From: Streptomyces sp. ERV7
Lineage (GTDB): Bacteria; Actinomycetota; Actinomycetes; Streptomycetales; Streptomycetaceae
Direction: 5' to 3'
NCBI RefSeq assembly: GCF_001653515.1
Contig: NZ_LYOY01000040.1
Coordinates: 62,001-126,000, forward strand
DNA length: 64,000 nucleotides
Shown: positions 52,498-62,141 of the stretch, one piece after another
Position numbering within the stretch: the stretch's first letter is position 1
How the letters are laid out: every line of letters starts with the position of its first letter
Translations under genes and position numbers: made by a program
Notes under the pieces: model-generated
Databases searched by the model: none
Told to the model about the DNA's origin: nothing
Seen by the model: only the letters and a program-made list of their open reading frames with translations

Positions 52498-53538
52498 ATG
52501 TCTCGCAGCATCGATCTCGCAGTGATCCCCGGTGACGGCATCGGCCAGGAAGTGGTGGCCCAGGGCCTCAAGGTCCTCAACGCCGTCCTTCCAGCGGACG
52601 TCAAGCTGGAGACCAAGGAGTACGACCTCGGCGCCCGGCGCTGGCACCGCACCGGCGAGACCCTGCCGGACGCGGAGCTCGAAGCGCTCAGGACCCATGA
52701 CGCGATCCTGCTCGGCGCCATCGGCGACCCGAGCGTGCCGTCCGGCGTCCTGGAGCGCGGTCTGCTGCTGAAGCTGCGCTTCGCCTTCGACCACTTCATC
52801 AACCTGCGCCCGTCGAAGCTCTTCCCGAACACCGCGACGCCGCTGGCCGGCCGTCCCGACATCGACTTCGTGGTCGTCCGCGAGGGCACCGAGGGCCCCT
52901 ACACGGGCAACGGCGGCTCGCTGCGCACCGGCACACCGGCCGAGGTCGCCACCGAGGTCAGCGTGAACACGGCGTACGGCGTGGAGCGCGTGGTGCGCGA
53001 CGCGTTCGCCCGCGCCCAGGCGCGGCCGCGCAAGAAGCTGACGCTGGTCCACAAGAACAACGTCCTCGTCTTCGCCGGTCACCTGTGGAAGAACATCTTC
53101 GACACGGTGGCGAAGGAGTACCCGGACGTCACCACCGACTATCTGCACGTCGACGCCGCGACGATCTTCTTCGTCACCCAGCCCGAACGCTTCGACGTGA
53201 TCGTCACCGACAACCTCTTCGGCGACATCCTCACCGACCTCGCCGCGGCCGTGACCGGCGGCATCGGTCTGGCCGCGTCCGGCAACATCAACCCGACCGG
53301 CGCGTTCCCCTCGATGTTCGAGCCGGTGCACGGCTCCGCGCCGGACATCGCGGGCCAGGGCAAGGCCGACCCGACGGCCACGGTCCTCTCCGTCGCCCTG
53401 CTCCTGCGCCACCTCGGTTACGAGGCCGAGGCGGCCCGGATCGAGGACGCCGTCCAGGCCGACCTGGCCGCGCGGGACGGCTCCGCCCGGACCACCGACG
53501 AGATCGGCGACGCGCTCGCCGTACGCGTATCGGGCTGA
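52498..53538 (+). CDS. leuB: 3-isopropylmalate dehydrogenase
   Basis: 346 residues. Third step of leucine synthesis, oxidative decarboxylation of 3-isopropylmalate with NAD+. Motifs: [28 protein letters not shown], the divalent metal and substrate residues in [26 protein letters not shown], and [24 protein letters not shown] 52498. A hairpin terminator follows, then ilvE, so the two branched-chain genes sit together but are separately terminated. Confidence 0.96.
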   Translation: MSRSIDLAVIPGDGIGQEVVAQGLKVLNAVLPADVKLETKEYDLGARRWHRTGETLPDAELEALRTHDAILLGAIGDPSVPSGVLERGLLLKLRFAFDHFINLRPSKLFPNTATPLAGRPDIDFVVVREGTEGPYTGNGGSLRTGTPAEVATEVSVNTAYGVERVVRDAFARAQARPRKKLTLVHKNNVLVFAGHLWKNIFDTVAKEYPDVTTDYLHVDAATIFFVTQPERFDVIVTDNLFGDILTDLAAAVTGGIGLAASGNINPTGAFPSMFEPVHGSAPDIAGQGKADPTATVLSVALLLRHLGYEAEAARIEDAVQADLAARDGSARTTDEIGDALAVRVSG

Positions 53539-53560
53539 CCCGAGCGCTCTTCCTCAACGT

Positions 53561-53594
53561 AGCCGCCGGGTCGCACCAGCACCCGGCGGCTTTT
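53561..53594 (+). terminator. Intrinsic terminator of leuB
   Basis: AGCCGCCGGGT (53561-53571) and ACCCGGCGGCT (53581-53591) followed by TTTT, 23 bases after the stop codon. Confidence 0.92.
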
Positions 53595-53778
53595 CCTGTA
53601 CGGCCCCGGGGTGCCACCATCAGTCCCTGGGCCGCAATCACACCGTTTCTGTCACGGTCCCGCACGAGCGATAATCGAACGTGGGACCGCGGCATGCGGA
53701 AAAGCTCGGACGTCCTAGCAGCAGCGAAGGCGGCGTGAGCGCGGTCCGACCCACACAACCGGTGAAGGACACGCAACC

Positions 53779-54864
53779 ATGACGACGCCCACGATCGAGC
53801 TCAAGCCCTCCGCGAACCCGCTGTCGGACGCGGAGCGTGACGCGATCCTGGCAAGCCCCGGATTCGGCCGCCACTTCACCGACCACATGGTGACGGCCAA
53901 GTGGACCGAGGGCCGCGGGTGGCACGACGCGGAGCTCACTCCGTACGCGCCGCTGTCGATGGACCCGGCGAACATGACGCTGCACTACGCGCAGACGATC
54001 TTCGAGGGCCTGAAGGCCTACCGCCAGCCCGACGGTACGGTGGCGACCTTCCGCCCCGACGCCAACGCGGAGCGCTTCCGCTCCTCGGCCCGCCGGATGG
54101 CGATGCCCGAGGTGCCGACCGAGCTCTTCATCGCCGCCTGCGACGCGCTGATCCAGCAGGACAGGGCGTGGGTCCCGTCCTCCGGCGAGGCCTCCCTCTA
54201 CCTGCGCCCGTTCATGATCGCGAGCGAGGTCGGGCTGGGGGTGCGCCCGGCGAACGAGTACCTGTTCATCGTGATCGCGTCGCCCGCCGGGGCGTACTTC
54301 CCGGGTGGCGTGAAGCCGGTGTCGGTCTGGCTCTCCGAGGAGTACGTGCGCGCGGTCAAGGGCGGTACGGGTGCGGCCAAGACCGGCGGCAACTACGCCG
54401 CGTCCCTGGTCGCCCAGGCCGAGGCGGCCGAGCACGGGTGCGACCAGGTGGTCTGGCTGGACGCGGTGGAGCACCGGTGGATCGAGGAGATGGGCGGGAT
54501 GAACCTGTACTTCGTGTACGGGGACCGCATCGTCACGCCGTCGCTGACCGGGTCGCTGTTGCCGGGCATCACCCGTGACTCGCTGCTGAAGATCGCGCGG
54601 GACCTCGGCTACACGGCGGAGGAGGGGCGGATCTCCACGGAGGACTGGAAGCGGGACAACGAGGCGGGGACGCTGACCGAGGTCTTCGCCTGCGGCACGG
54701 CGGCGGTGATCACGCCGGTGGGGTCGGTGAAGTCGGCCCGTGCGAACTGGACGCAGGGGGATGGGGAGCCGGGGGAGGTCACGATGCGGCTGCGCAAGGC
54801 GCTCCTCGACCTTCAGACCGGCGCGACGCCGGACACCCATGGCTGGATGCACCCCCTGGGCTAG
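53779..54864 (+). CDS. ilvE: Branched-chain amino acid aminotransferase
   Basis: 361 residues, PLP fold type IV. Last step of valine, isoleucine and leucine synthesis (glutamate donor). Signatures: [34 protein letters not shown], the PLP Lys region [19 protein letters not shown], and [35 protein letters not shown] 53779. The C-terminus HGWMHPLG is the normal end. Its last 4 bases overlap the FkbM frame on the other strand. Confidence 0.96.
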   Translation: MTTPTIELKPSANPLSDAERDAILASPGFGRHFTDHMVTAKWTEGRGWHDAELTPYAPLSMDPANMTLHYAQTIFEGLKAYRQPDGTVATFRPDANAERFRSSARRMAMPEVPTELFIAACDALIQQDRAWVPSSGEASLYLRPFMIASEVGLGVRPANEYLFIVIASPAGAYFPGGVKPVSVWLSEEYVRAVKGGTGAAKTGGNYAASLVAQAEAAEHGCDQVVWLDAVEHRWIEEMGGMNLYFVYGDRIVTPSLTGSLLPGITRDSLLKIARDLGYTAEEGRISTEDWKRDNEAGTLTEVFACGTAAVITPVGSVKSARANWTQGDGEPGEVTMRLRKALLDLQTGATPDTHGWMHPLG

Positions 54865-55424
54865 CACGTTTTCGGCCCCCCCGCCCCCCGCAGCACCTCG
54901 TGCTCGTACCCCTGCACGGCGAGCCGCAGGAAGACCCGTTCGCCGGGCGCGGTGACCCCCTCCCACAGGCCGTCGAGCCGCTGCGCCTCCACACTGCGCG
55001 TACCCGTGTACGCCGCGTGCGGCGCGGCCGAGCGGTGCCGGGGCAGCATCGCCAGCGCCGAGCTGCTCAGCCCCGCGTCGCCCGCGATGTTCAGCGTGAG
55101 CGGCCCGGCGCGGTCGCCGAGCGCGTACGGCAGGACGGACCAGAAGGGGTCCTCCGCCGCCCGCAGCCGCAGCTCGGCGCGGGGCTCGCGGAGCGGCTCG
55201 AAGGAGACGATCCGCCCCTCGTAGCCGCAGCGCCGCAGCATCGTGCCGTACGCGCCGCTGTGCGCGCCGACGTCGAGCACGAGGTCGATCTCGTACCGCC
55301 GCAGCAGCCGCACCAGACGCGGCCCGTCGTCGTCGGCGGGCCGGCCGGGCGCGCCGAGGGGGCGGGCGAGGCGGCGCAGGGCGGTGCGGGCGCGGTCCCG
55401 CACCGCGGGCAGGTCGATGCTCAC
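54861..55424 (-). pseudogene. FkbM-type methyltransferase, C-terminus cut at a C/G-run
   Basis: 187 residues. SAM-binding core: EIDLVLDVGAHSGAYGTMLRRCGYEGRIVSFEPLREPRAEL, then LPYALGDRAGPLTLNIAGDAGLSSSA and VFLRLAVQGYEHEVLRGAG, the point where the family usually continues for another 50-70 residues. Here the frame meets a run of 7 C + 6 C (54876-54889) and ends in GPKTC inside ilvE. So the 3' part is missing. GTG 55424 overlaps the stop of the membrane transferase upstream. FkbM enzymes O-methylate sugars or polyketides; the link to a cell-surface sugar is suggested by the neighbour. Confidence 0.8.
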
Positions 55425-56449
55425 GCCGGTGCTCCTTCGCGGGCGGCCCCGGGGGCCGGTTCGGTACGCAGGGCCTCGTCGCCGTAGACCGGCACCCGCA
55501 GCAGGACCACCACCGCGATCACCGCGCCCAGCGCGAGCGGCAGCACGGCGGGCGGCGCGAGGCGGCCGTCGTGGACGAGCAGCGCGGTGACCGTCCCGGC
55601 GAACGCGGCGAGCCCGAGGACCACCGCCGTGCCCTGCACGGTCAGGCCGCCGCGGCGCAGCCGGTGCGCGATGTGGTCGGCCGCCCCGTCGGCCAGCGCC
55701 CGCCCGGCGCGCCGCCGCGACACCAGGACCAGGACCGCGTCGGCCAGGGCCACGGCGGTCAGGGCGAACAGCGAGGCGGCGGCCCGGGCCGGGCCGGCCT
55801 CGGTGTGGACGAGCACGGCGGCCGAGGCGAGCAGGAAGCCGGTGAAGAGCGAGCCGCAGTGGCCGAGGACGATCCGCGCGGGATGCCAGTTGTGCAGAAG
55901 AAACCCCGTGAGCGAGGCGGCGAGGACGCTCAGCAGCAGGGCCAGCCCCGGCAGCGCGTCCGCGATGGCGCAGACCGCGAGGCCGAGCGCGGTCACCCCG
56001 GCCACCGTCCCCATCGCCCCGTCGGAGGCGTCGAGGAGGCTGAAGGCGTTGGTGACGAGCACGATCCACAGCACCGCGAGGGCGCCCGGGCCCGGCGAGA
56101 GCCCCGACGCCAGGGCGACCACCACCGTGGCGGCGGCGGTCTGCACCCCGATCCTGACCCGGGCCCCCAGCGGGCGCAGATCCCCGGCGAGGCCGAGCAG
56201 TGCCACGGCCCCGGCGGCGCCGAGCAGCGGCCCCACCCCGTCCCCGAGGGCGGCGAGCCCGAGCACCGGCCCGGCCCCGACCGCGGCGAGCGTGCCCACC
56301 GCGACCGCGATCCCGCCGAGGTGCGGGGTACGGGCGGCGCGGGTACCCCGGCCCCGGGCCCCGGCGCGCAGGACGGCCGCGCGGACCACCGCGGCCAGCA
56401 GAGCGGTGCAGAGCAGGGCGGCGACGGCGGCCGTGAGCCCGGAGATCAT
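55421..56449 (-). CDS. WecA/MraY-like polyprenyl-phosphate sugar-1-phosphate transferase
   Basis: 342 residues, about ten membrane segments. Family motifs appear in part: TPHLGGIAVAVG (the first cytoplasmic motif), VTNAFSLLDASDGAMGTVAG with the catalytic-type Asp cluster (usually NxxNxxDGxDGL), and LLHNWHPARIVLGHCGSLFTGFLLA (usually F-NWxPAxxFxGDxGS), where the Asp is His. The changes suggest altered or lost activity. Start ATG 56449. Coupled to the FkbM gene by a 4-base overlap; they may form a two-gene surface-polysaccharide operon. Confidence 0.8.
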   Translation of the reverse strand: MISGLTAAVAALLCTALLAAVVRAAVLRAGARGRGTRAARTPHLGGIAVAVGTLAAVGAGPVLGLAALGDGVGPLLGAAGAVALLGLAGDLRPLGARVRIGVQTAAATVVVALASGLSPGPGALAVLWIVLVTNAFSLLDASDGAMGTVAGVTALGLAVCAIADALPGLALLLSVLAASLTGFLLHNWHPARIVLGHCGSLFTGFLLASAAVLVHTEAGPARAAASLFALTAVALADAVLVLVSRRRAGRALADGAADHIAHRLRRGGLTVQGTAVVLGLAAFAGTVTALLVHDGRLAPPAVLPLALGAVIAVVVLLRVPVYGDEALRTEPAPGAAREGAPA

Positions 56450-56676
56450 GCGAACCAAGTTAGATTGTTATGTCCGTGTATGGGCTGAATAACACGATGG
56501 ACATTTCAAAAGTGCCGAAACCCTGTCCGACACTGGTCCCCGACACAGTCACCGACGCCGGTCACCACCCCCGGCGCCGGCCCCGTTCACTGAGGGCCGC
56601 CTGAGCGACACAGATCACCGCGTGCGCGGCTACAGCGCCGCCGCATAAATGGGTACGCTCAGACGAGCTCGATAAG

Positions 56677-56690
56677 TTACTGCTTAGTAA
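56677..56690 (+). promoter_or_regulatory. Short palindrome before the EtfD-like gene
   Basis: TTACT-GCTT-AGTAA, 28 bases upstream of ATG 56718, over the expected promoter region. It resembles a TetR-type operator; regulators of fatty-acid oxidation genes are likely candidates. Confidence 0.4.
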
Positions 56691-56717
56691 TCCCTGGCAG
56701 GCCCGAGGAGCCCCCAC

Positions 56718-58985
56718 ATGCAACTCGCCGCGATCATTGTGTCGCTGGTCCTAATCGCGGTCGGCGTAGCGCTGTTCGGCCGTGCCGTCTGGCAGATCTA
56801 CCAGTTCGTGCGGCTCGGCCAGCCGGTGCCCGCGGGCACCCGGACCGACGAACCCGTACAGCGCACCGTGACGTTGGCCAAGGAGTTCCTCGGCCACACC
56901 CGGATGAACCGCTGGGGCATCGTCGGCGTCGCGCACTGGTTCGTGGCGGTGGGCTTCTTCTCGCTGCTGCTGACGATCGTCAACGCGATCGGCCAGCTCT
57001 TCCAGGCCGACTGGCTGATCCCGATCATCGGTGACTGGCTGCCGTACGAGATCTTCGTCGAGTTCCTCGGCCTGATGACGACGCTCGGCATCCTCACGCT
57101 GATCACCGTCCGCCAGCTGAGCAAGGCCGACAAGCCGGGCCGCAAGTCCCGGTTCGCGGGCTCCAACACCGGCCAGGCGTACTTCGTCGAGACGATCATC
57201 CTCATCGTCGGCGTCTGCATCATGACGCTGCGCGCCCTGGAGGGCGTCCAGCACCATGTCGACAGCTACGAGCCCGGGTTCTTCGCCTCGTACCCGCTGA
57301 TCCTGGCGCTCAAGGGCCTGAGCCTGACGGCCATCCAGAACATCACCTACGGCGTCGCGGGTCTCAAGATCGCGGCGTCGTTCATCTGGATGATCACGGT
57401 CTCCCTCAAGACCGACATGGGCGTGGCCTGGCACCGCTTCCTCGGCTTCCCCAACATCTGGTTCAAGCGCGAGGCGGACGGCTCCACGGCCCTCGGCGCG
57501 CTCCAGCCGATGACGTCGGGCGGCAAGGCGATCGACTTCGAGGAGCCGGGCGACGACGACGTGTACGGCGTCTCCCAGATCGAGCACTTCTCCTGGAAGG
57601 GCATCCTCGACTTCTCCACCTGCACCGAGTGCGGCCGCTGCCAGTCGCAGTGCCCCGCGTGGAACACCGGCAAGCCGCTGTCCCCGAAGCTCCTGATCAT
57701 GTCGCTGCGCGACCACGCGCACGCCAAGGCCCCGTACCTGCTCGCAGGCGGCGGCAAGGACATGGAGGGCAACGAGAAGGCGACGGCCGAGCAGCTCAAG
57801 GACGTCCCCGCGGCGGCCATCGCCGAGGCGGAGCGCCCGCTGATCGGCACCGTCGAGGAGAACGGCGTCATCGACCCGGACGTCCTGTGGTCCTGCACCA
57901 CCTGCGGCGCCTGTGTCGAGCAGTGCCCGGTCGACATCGAGCACATCGACCACATCGTCGACATGCGCCGCTACCAGGTGATGATCGAGTCCGCGTTCCC
58001 GTCCGAGGCGGGCACGATGCTCAAGAACCTGGAGAAGAAGGGCAATCCCTGGGGGCTCGCCAAGAAGGCGCGCGTCGAGTGGACCAAGGAGGTCGACTTC
58101 GAGGTCCCGATCGTCGGCAAGGACGTCGAGGACCTGTCCGAGGTCGACTACCTCTACTGGGTCGGCTGCGCCGGCGCTCTTGAGGACCGCGCCAAGAAGA
58201 CCACCAAGGCCTTCGCGGAGCTGCTGCACATGGCGGGCGTCAAGTTCGCGATCATGGGCGGCGACGAGAAGTGCACCGGCGACTCCCCGCGCCGCCTGGG
58301 CAACGAGCCGCTGTTCCAGCAGCTCGGCCAGGAGAACGTGGCGATGCTGAACATGGCGTTCGGCGAGGACGACGAAGACGAGTCGACGAAGAAGCCGAAG
58401 TCGTCGAAGAAGATCGTCGCGACCTGCCCGCACTGCTTCAACACGATCGCCAACGAGTACCCGCAGCTCGGCGGCGAGTACGAGGTCATCCACCACACCC
58501 AGCTGCTCCAGCACCTCATCGACGAGGGCAAGCTGATCCCGGTGACACCGGTGGAGGGCCTGATCACCTACCACGACCCGTGCTACCTGGGCCGTCACAA
58601 CAAGGTCTACACGCCTCCGCGCGAGATCATGTCGGCCGTCCCGGGCCTGCGTCAGCAGGAGATGCACCGCCACAAGGAGCGCGGCTTCTGCTGTGGCGCC
58701 GGTGGCGCGCGGATGTGGATGGAGGAGCGGATCGGCAAGCGCATCAACAACGAGCGCGTCGACGAGGCCCTCTCCCTCAACCCCGACATCGTCTCCACGG
58801 CCTGCCCGTTCTGCCTGGTCATGCTGACCGACTCGGTCAACGGCAAGAAGAACGACGGCCAGGCGAAGGAGTCCGTCCAGGTGGTGGACGTGGCCCAGCT
58901 GCTCCTCGACTCGGTGAAGACGCCGGCGGACCCGGCGGCGTCCGAGGACGCGGAGTCGGCCCCGGAGCCCGAGCCGGTCAAGTAG
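56718..58985 (+). CDS. etfD: Membrane (Fe-S) oxidoreductase, EtfD-like / HdrD-like
   Basis: 755 residues. N-terminal membrane part with about five or six segments (1-240; IIVSLVLIAVGVALFGRAVW, FVAVGFFSLLLTIVNAIGQLF and more), a ferredoxin domain with CTECGRCQSQCP and CTTCGACVEQCPVDIEHIDH (two 4Fe-4S clusters), and two CCG domains (YWVGCAGALEDR, HHTQLLQHLI, FCCGAGGARMW, ending TACPFCLVMLTDS). In mycobacteria and streptomycetes this family passes electrons from electron-transfer flavoprotein (beta-oxidation) to the quinone pool. Start ATG 56718. A terminator follows. Confidence 0.88.
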   Translation: MQLAAIIVSLVLIAVGVALFGRAVWQIYQFVRLGQPVPAGTRTDEPVQRTVTLAKEFLGHTRMNRWGIVGVAHWFVAVGFFSLLLTIVNAIGQLFQADWLIPIIGDWLPYEIFVEFLGLMTTLGILTLITVRQLSKADKPGRKSRFAGSNTGQAYFVETIILIVGVCIMTLRALEGVQHHVDSYEPGFFASYPLILALKGLSLTAIQNITYGVAGLKIAASFIWMITVSLKTDMGVAWHRFLGFPNIWFKREADGSTALGALQPMTSGGKAIDFEEPGDDDVYGVSQIEHFSWKGILDFSTCTECGRCQSQCPAWNTGKPLSPKLLIMSLRDHAHAKAPYLLAGGGKDMEGNEKATAEQLKDVPAAAIAEAERPLIGTVEENGVIDPDVLWSCTTCGACVEQCPVDIEHIDHIVDMRRYQVMIESAFPSEAGTMLKNLEKKGNPWGLAKKARVEWTKEVDFEVPIVGKDVEDLSEVDYLYWVGCAGALEDRAKKTTKAFAELLHMAGVKFAIMGGDEKCTGDSPRRLGNEPLFQQLGQENVAMLNMAFGEDDEDESTKKPKSSKKIVATCPHCFNTIANEYPQLGGEYEVIHHTQLLQHLIDEGKLIPVTPVEGLITYHDPCYLGRHNKVYTPPREIMSAVPGLRQQEMHRHKERGFCCGAGGARMWMEERIGKRINNERVDEALSLNPDIVSTACPFCLVMLTDSVNGKKNDGQAKESVQVVDVAQLLLDSVKTPADPAASEDAESAPEPEPVK

Positions 58986-59013
58986 CAACCACTGACGGCC
59001 CGCAGCCGACAAC

Positions 59014-59058
59014 GACAGCGGCCGGTCCTGCCCCCGAGGCAGAACCGGCCGCTGTCGC
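59014..59058 (+). terminator. 20-bp stem terminator
   Basis: CGACAGCGGCCGGTCCTGCC (59014-59033), 5-base loop, GGCAGAACCGGCCGCTGTCG (59039-59058), one mismatch. Confidence 0.88.
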
Positions 59059-59205
59059 GTTACGTACGGCGCACGGCCGTCAGCCGCGCCGCTGCCCACG
59101 CCGGTGGTACACAACGCGAATTTCAACCAAATCAGCACAGAGCGCACCACCCCGGCTACCCAGCGCTTAACCCCTGGCCCACGATGCGGCATTCTGTGGC
59201 GCGTG

Positions 59206-59466
59206 ATGAGGCCGGTGCGTACCCGTAGAGCCGTGGCAGGAGTGGCCGCGCTGGTCGCCGCCGCCCTGTGGGGCGTGACGGGCTGCGACTCCGCGTCCGC
59301 CCACCACCCGGCCCCCGTGCGGCGGCGTGAACCGGGTGCGTCCGCCGTGGTCGTATACCGTGCCACGGGCGCCACGAGACCATATGTGATCACCGCGTGG
59401 GGCAACAAGGCGTTCTCGGCCCCGCCTTGGCGCGATTTCCCCTTGCCGCCGCTTCCCCGTGCGTGA
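59206..59466 (+). CDS. Small putative lipoprotein
   Basis: 86 residues. Basic start MRPVRTRRAV, hydrophobic core AGVAALVAAALWG and lipobox VTGC at residues 24-27, followed by an unstructured His/Pro/Arg-rich part and a short hydrophobic piece (VVVYRATGATRPYVITAWGNKAFSAPPWRD). Likely lipid-anchored on the outer face. No family recognised. ATG 59206 or GTG 59203. It precedes the ATP-grasp gene by 64 bases on the same strand and may be in one transcript. Confidence 0.7.
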   Translation: MRPVRTRRAVAGVAALVAAALWGVTGCDSASAHHPAPVRRREPGASAVVVYRATGATRPYVITAWGNKAFSAPPWRDFPLPPLPRA

Positions 59467-59530
59467 AGTGGCGTACGGACCTTGACAGTTGATATTGCTA
59501 CGGAAAAGATCACCGAGGAGAGGGGTTGCC

Positions 59531-60787
59531 GTGACGGAGCACGTGTTGGTGTTCGGCGTCGGATACGACATACCGGCCCGCATGCGCGCGTTCGGCGAGA
59601 CGGCCGGACAGAAGGTCACCACGTCCGTCCTCTGCTGGCCCGAACACCTCGCGAAGATGGACGACACCGAGGAGCACAGCCGGATCGTCGTCCTGAGCCC
59701 CGAGGCCTCCGACGAGGAGTGGATCGCGATGGCCCGGGCCGTCGACGCCGTCGAGCCGGTGACCCGGATCGGGTCCTTCTACGACGACTGCCGGCCGCAG
59801 GCGGCCCTGGTCGCCCAGGTCCTCGGTCTCGACACGCACACCCCCGAGATCGTCGAACTCGTCATGAACAAGTACGCGATGAGGCGGCGGCTCGCCGAGA
59901 CCGGTGTCGAGGCCACGGCCTCCGCGGTCGTCGAGAGCCCCGCCCAGCTGCGGTCCTTCGCCGAGGCGCACGGCTACCCCTGTGTGGTCAAACCGCTCAC
60001 GGGCGCGGCCAGCAAGGGTGTCTCCATCGTCGCCGGGGCCGCCGAGGCCGAGTCGGCCCTGGAGCGCGCCAGCGGTACGGGCGCCGATCCGCGGGCCACC
60101 GTCGAGGAGTTCCTCGTGGGTGCCCAGTACAGCGTGGAGGCGTTCTCGGAGCGCGGAGAGCACGTCGTCGTCACCGTGACCCGCAAGTACTCCGATCCCG
60201 TCAGCCTGGTGGAGCTGGGTCATGTGATGCCCGCGCCGCTGGAGCCCGCGCAGACGGAGGCCGTCACCCGGCACGTCGTCGCGACGCTGGAGGCGCTGGG
60301 CGTCGAGTTCGGGCCCACCCACACCGAGGTCATCCTCACCGAGCGCGGGCCGCGCGTCATCGAGACGCATCTGCGCACCGGCGGCGACGAACTCTGGAAC
60401 ATGGTGACCGACGCGACGGGGGTGGACCTGATCGAGTCGCAGCTCCAGCAGGTCCTCGGCGAGAAGGTGCTGCCCGGCATCCGCGCCACCCTGGACGACC
60501 CGGAGCGCACCCGGCGCAGCGAGGCCATCTGGTTCGCGGGCGCGCCCGACCGGGGAACCCTCGTCGAGGTCTCCGGCGCCGAGGCCGGGCGTCCCGCCGC
60601 GGTAACGCTGAACGTGCTGGGCACACCGGGCACCGAACTGAACGGCCTTCAGAACAGCTTCTCCCGGCTGGCCTGGGCCCGGGCCCACGCCGGCACCGCC
60701 GAGGAAGCCGTCGCCCTCGCCAGGGAGGCGATCGACGGACTCGCCTTCCTCACCCGTGTACCCGCCGCGCACGGCGAACTCCTGTAG
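59531..60787 (+). CDS. ATP-grasp carboxylate ligase
   Basis: 418 residues. An N-terminal Rossmann-like domain (HVLVFGVGYDIPARM), an ATP-grasp fold with the subdomain end MNKYAMRRRLAETGVEA, the ATP-binding Lys in YPCVVKPLTGAASKGVSIV, EEFLVGAQYSVEAFS and the metal site GPRVIETHLRTGGDELWNMV. It joins a carboxylate to an amine or thiol using ATP. GTG 59531 has GGAGAGGGG upstream. Related enzymes make dipeptides, siderophore parts or peptide natural products; the substrate is unknown. No biosynthetic cluster surrounds it. Confidence 0.9.
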   Translation: MTEHVLVFGVGYDIPARMRAFGETAGQKVTTSVLCWPEHLAKMDDTEEHSRIVVLSPEASDEEWIAMARAVDAVEPVTRIGSFYDDCRPQAALVAQVLGLDTHTPEIVELVMNKYAMRRRLAETGVEATASAVVESPAQLRSFAEAHGYPCVVKPLTGAASKGVSIVAGAAEAESALERASGTGADPRATVEEFLVGAQYSVEAFSERGEHVVVTVTRKYSDPVSLVELGHVMPAPLEPAQTEAVTRHVVATLEALGVEFGPTHTEVILTERGPRVIETHLRTGGDELWNMVTDATGVDLIESQLQQVLGEKVLPGIRATLDDPERTRRSEAIWFAGAPDRGTLVEVSGAEAGRPAAVTLNVLGTPGTELNGLQNSFSRLAWARAHAGTAEEAVALAREAIDGLAFLTRVPAAHGELL

Positions 60788-60872
60788 CGAGCAAGGGCGT
60801 CACCCGGCCCGAGGGAACCCGGCTGGGACAATCCGATTGCGGCGCGCCATACCCGGTGATATCCCACCGGTT

Positions 60873-61373
60873 ATGGAATGTCTCGTAACAGCACGGCTCG
60901 TCCTGCACCCGATGAGCGTCGAGGAAGCCCTGGCGCTGACCGCGGACGAGCCGGGCGGGAACGCCGGTTGGGCGCCCGGGTACCCCACCGAGGCCGACAC
61001 CGCCGGTGCCCGGCGTTACCTGGAGACATGCGAGGGCGGTCGGGACCCGCAGCCGTTCGGGACGTACGAGATCCGGCGCCGCGAGGACGGCCGCGCCATC
61101 GGCGGCCTCGGCTTCCACGGCGCCCCCGACCTCGACGGGACCGTCACGATCGGCTACGGCCTGGTGCCTTCGGTCCAGGGCAACGGATACGCCACCGAAG
61201 CGCTGCGCGCCCTGCTGCTGTTCGCCCGCGAGCAGGGCATCACCCGCGTCAAGGGCGACACGGCCCACGACAACATCGCTTCCCAGCGGGTGATGAGCGC
61301 GGCGGGAATGAGCCTGGTCGCGCAGGACGAGTGGCTGAAGTACTACGCGGTGGAGTGGACGGACGACCTGTGA
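60873..61373 (+). CDS. GNAT family N-acetyltransferase (RimJ/RimL-like)
   Basis: 166 residues. Start MECLVTARLVLHPMSVEEALAL, the strand GTYEIRRREDGRAIGGLGFHG, acetyl-CoA loop LVPSVQGNGYATEALRALLLFA and IASQRVMSAAGMSLVAQ typical of acetylation of a protein N-terminus or small amine. ATG 60873; upstream codons are in the previous gene's tail. Independent of the ATP-grasp gene by about 85 bases but in the same direction. Confidence 0.9.
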   Translation: MECLVTARLVLHPMSVEEALALTADEPGGNAGWAPGYPTEADTAGARRYLETCEGGRDPQPFGTYEIRRREDGRAIGGLGFHGAPDLDGTVTIGYGLVPSVQGNGYATEALRALLLFAREQGITRVKGDTAHDNIASQRVMSAAGMSLVAQDEWLKYYAVEWTDDL

Positions 61374-61389
61374 CCCTCGCGGAGGCGGG

Positions 61390-62079
61390 TCAGTCCGCCA
61401 CGGCCAGCTGCACCCGGCTGTGCCCCGGCACCTCGATCTCGTCCAGCACGGCGAGTGCCAGATCGGGGTGCGCGATGTGCCCCGGGCCGTCGAGGACCGT
61501 GCCGAGGGCCGTGCGGTAGCGGCCGGTGCGCGGGGCCCGCGCGTCCAGGTCGAGGGGCGGTACCACCATCAGCCAGTCGAGCTCGGGCCCGGCCGCGCCC
61601 AGCGTCGCGAACTCGGCCACGTGCCCCTGGGAGAACACCCGGTACTGCTCCGGGAACTCCGGTGCGTCCATGATCCGCACACCCGGCGCCGTCTCCAGCG
61701 TCGTGGCGATGCCCAGTACCACGAGCCGGCCCACCCCGGCCGCGGTGAGACCGTCGACCAGGGCTTCGGCGGCGGAGACGAAGTACTCCTCGGAGGGCAT
61801 GTCAAGCCGCACCGAGGCGTTCACGGCCGCGTCGTGACCGGCCGCCGCGTCCTTCACGGAGGCGGCGTCGGTGGCGTCGCCGCGTACCACGGTCACGGCG
61901 TCGGAGCCGAGGCCGGGATACTTCGCCGGGTCGCGCACCACGGCCGTCACGGCGTGGCCGCGGGCCACCGCCTCGGCCACCACGGCCCGGCCCACCCGGC
62001 CGCCCGCGCCGAACACGGCGATGCGCTTGGGGGAGTCGGAGGGGTTCGCGGAGTGCGCGGAACGCGCGTTCGTCGTCAT
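61390..62079 (-). CDS. NAD(P)-binding oxidoreductase (NmrA/atypical SDR)
   Basis: 229 residues. NAD(P) motif IAVFGAGGRVGRAVVAEAVARGHAVTAVVRD and a further VTVVRGDATDAASVK, with RLVVLGIATTLETAPGVRI. No catalytic Tyr-x3-Lys of classical SDRs, so it may be a redox sensor or act on a quinone. Divergent from an HxlR regulator at 62142 (62 bases between starts), typical of the HxlR/NmrA pair that responds to quinone or aldehyde stress. Confidence 0.88.
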   Translation of the reverse strand: MTTNARSAHSANPSDSPKRIAVFGAGGRVGRAVVAEAVARGHAVTAVVRDPAKYPGLGSDAVTVVRGDATDAASVKDAAAGHDAAVNASVRLDMPSEEYFVSAAEALVDGLTAAGVGRLVVLGIATTLETAPGVRIMDAPEFPEQYRVFSQGHVAEFATLGAAGPELDWLMVVPPLDLDARAPRTGRYRTALGTVLDGPGHIAHPDLALAVLDEIEVPGHSRVQLAVAD

Positions 62080-62141
62080 GACCGGAACGCTAGGGCCGGC
62101 CCCCCTGGTTACTGCAAAGATACTGGGCTAGCGTCGGCTCC

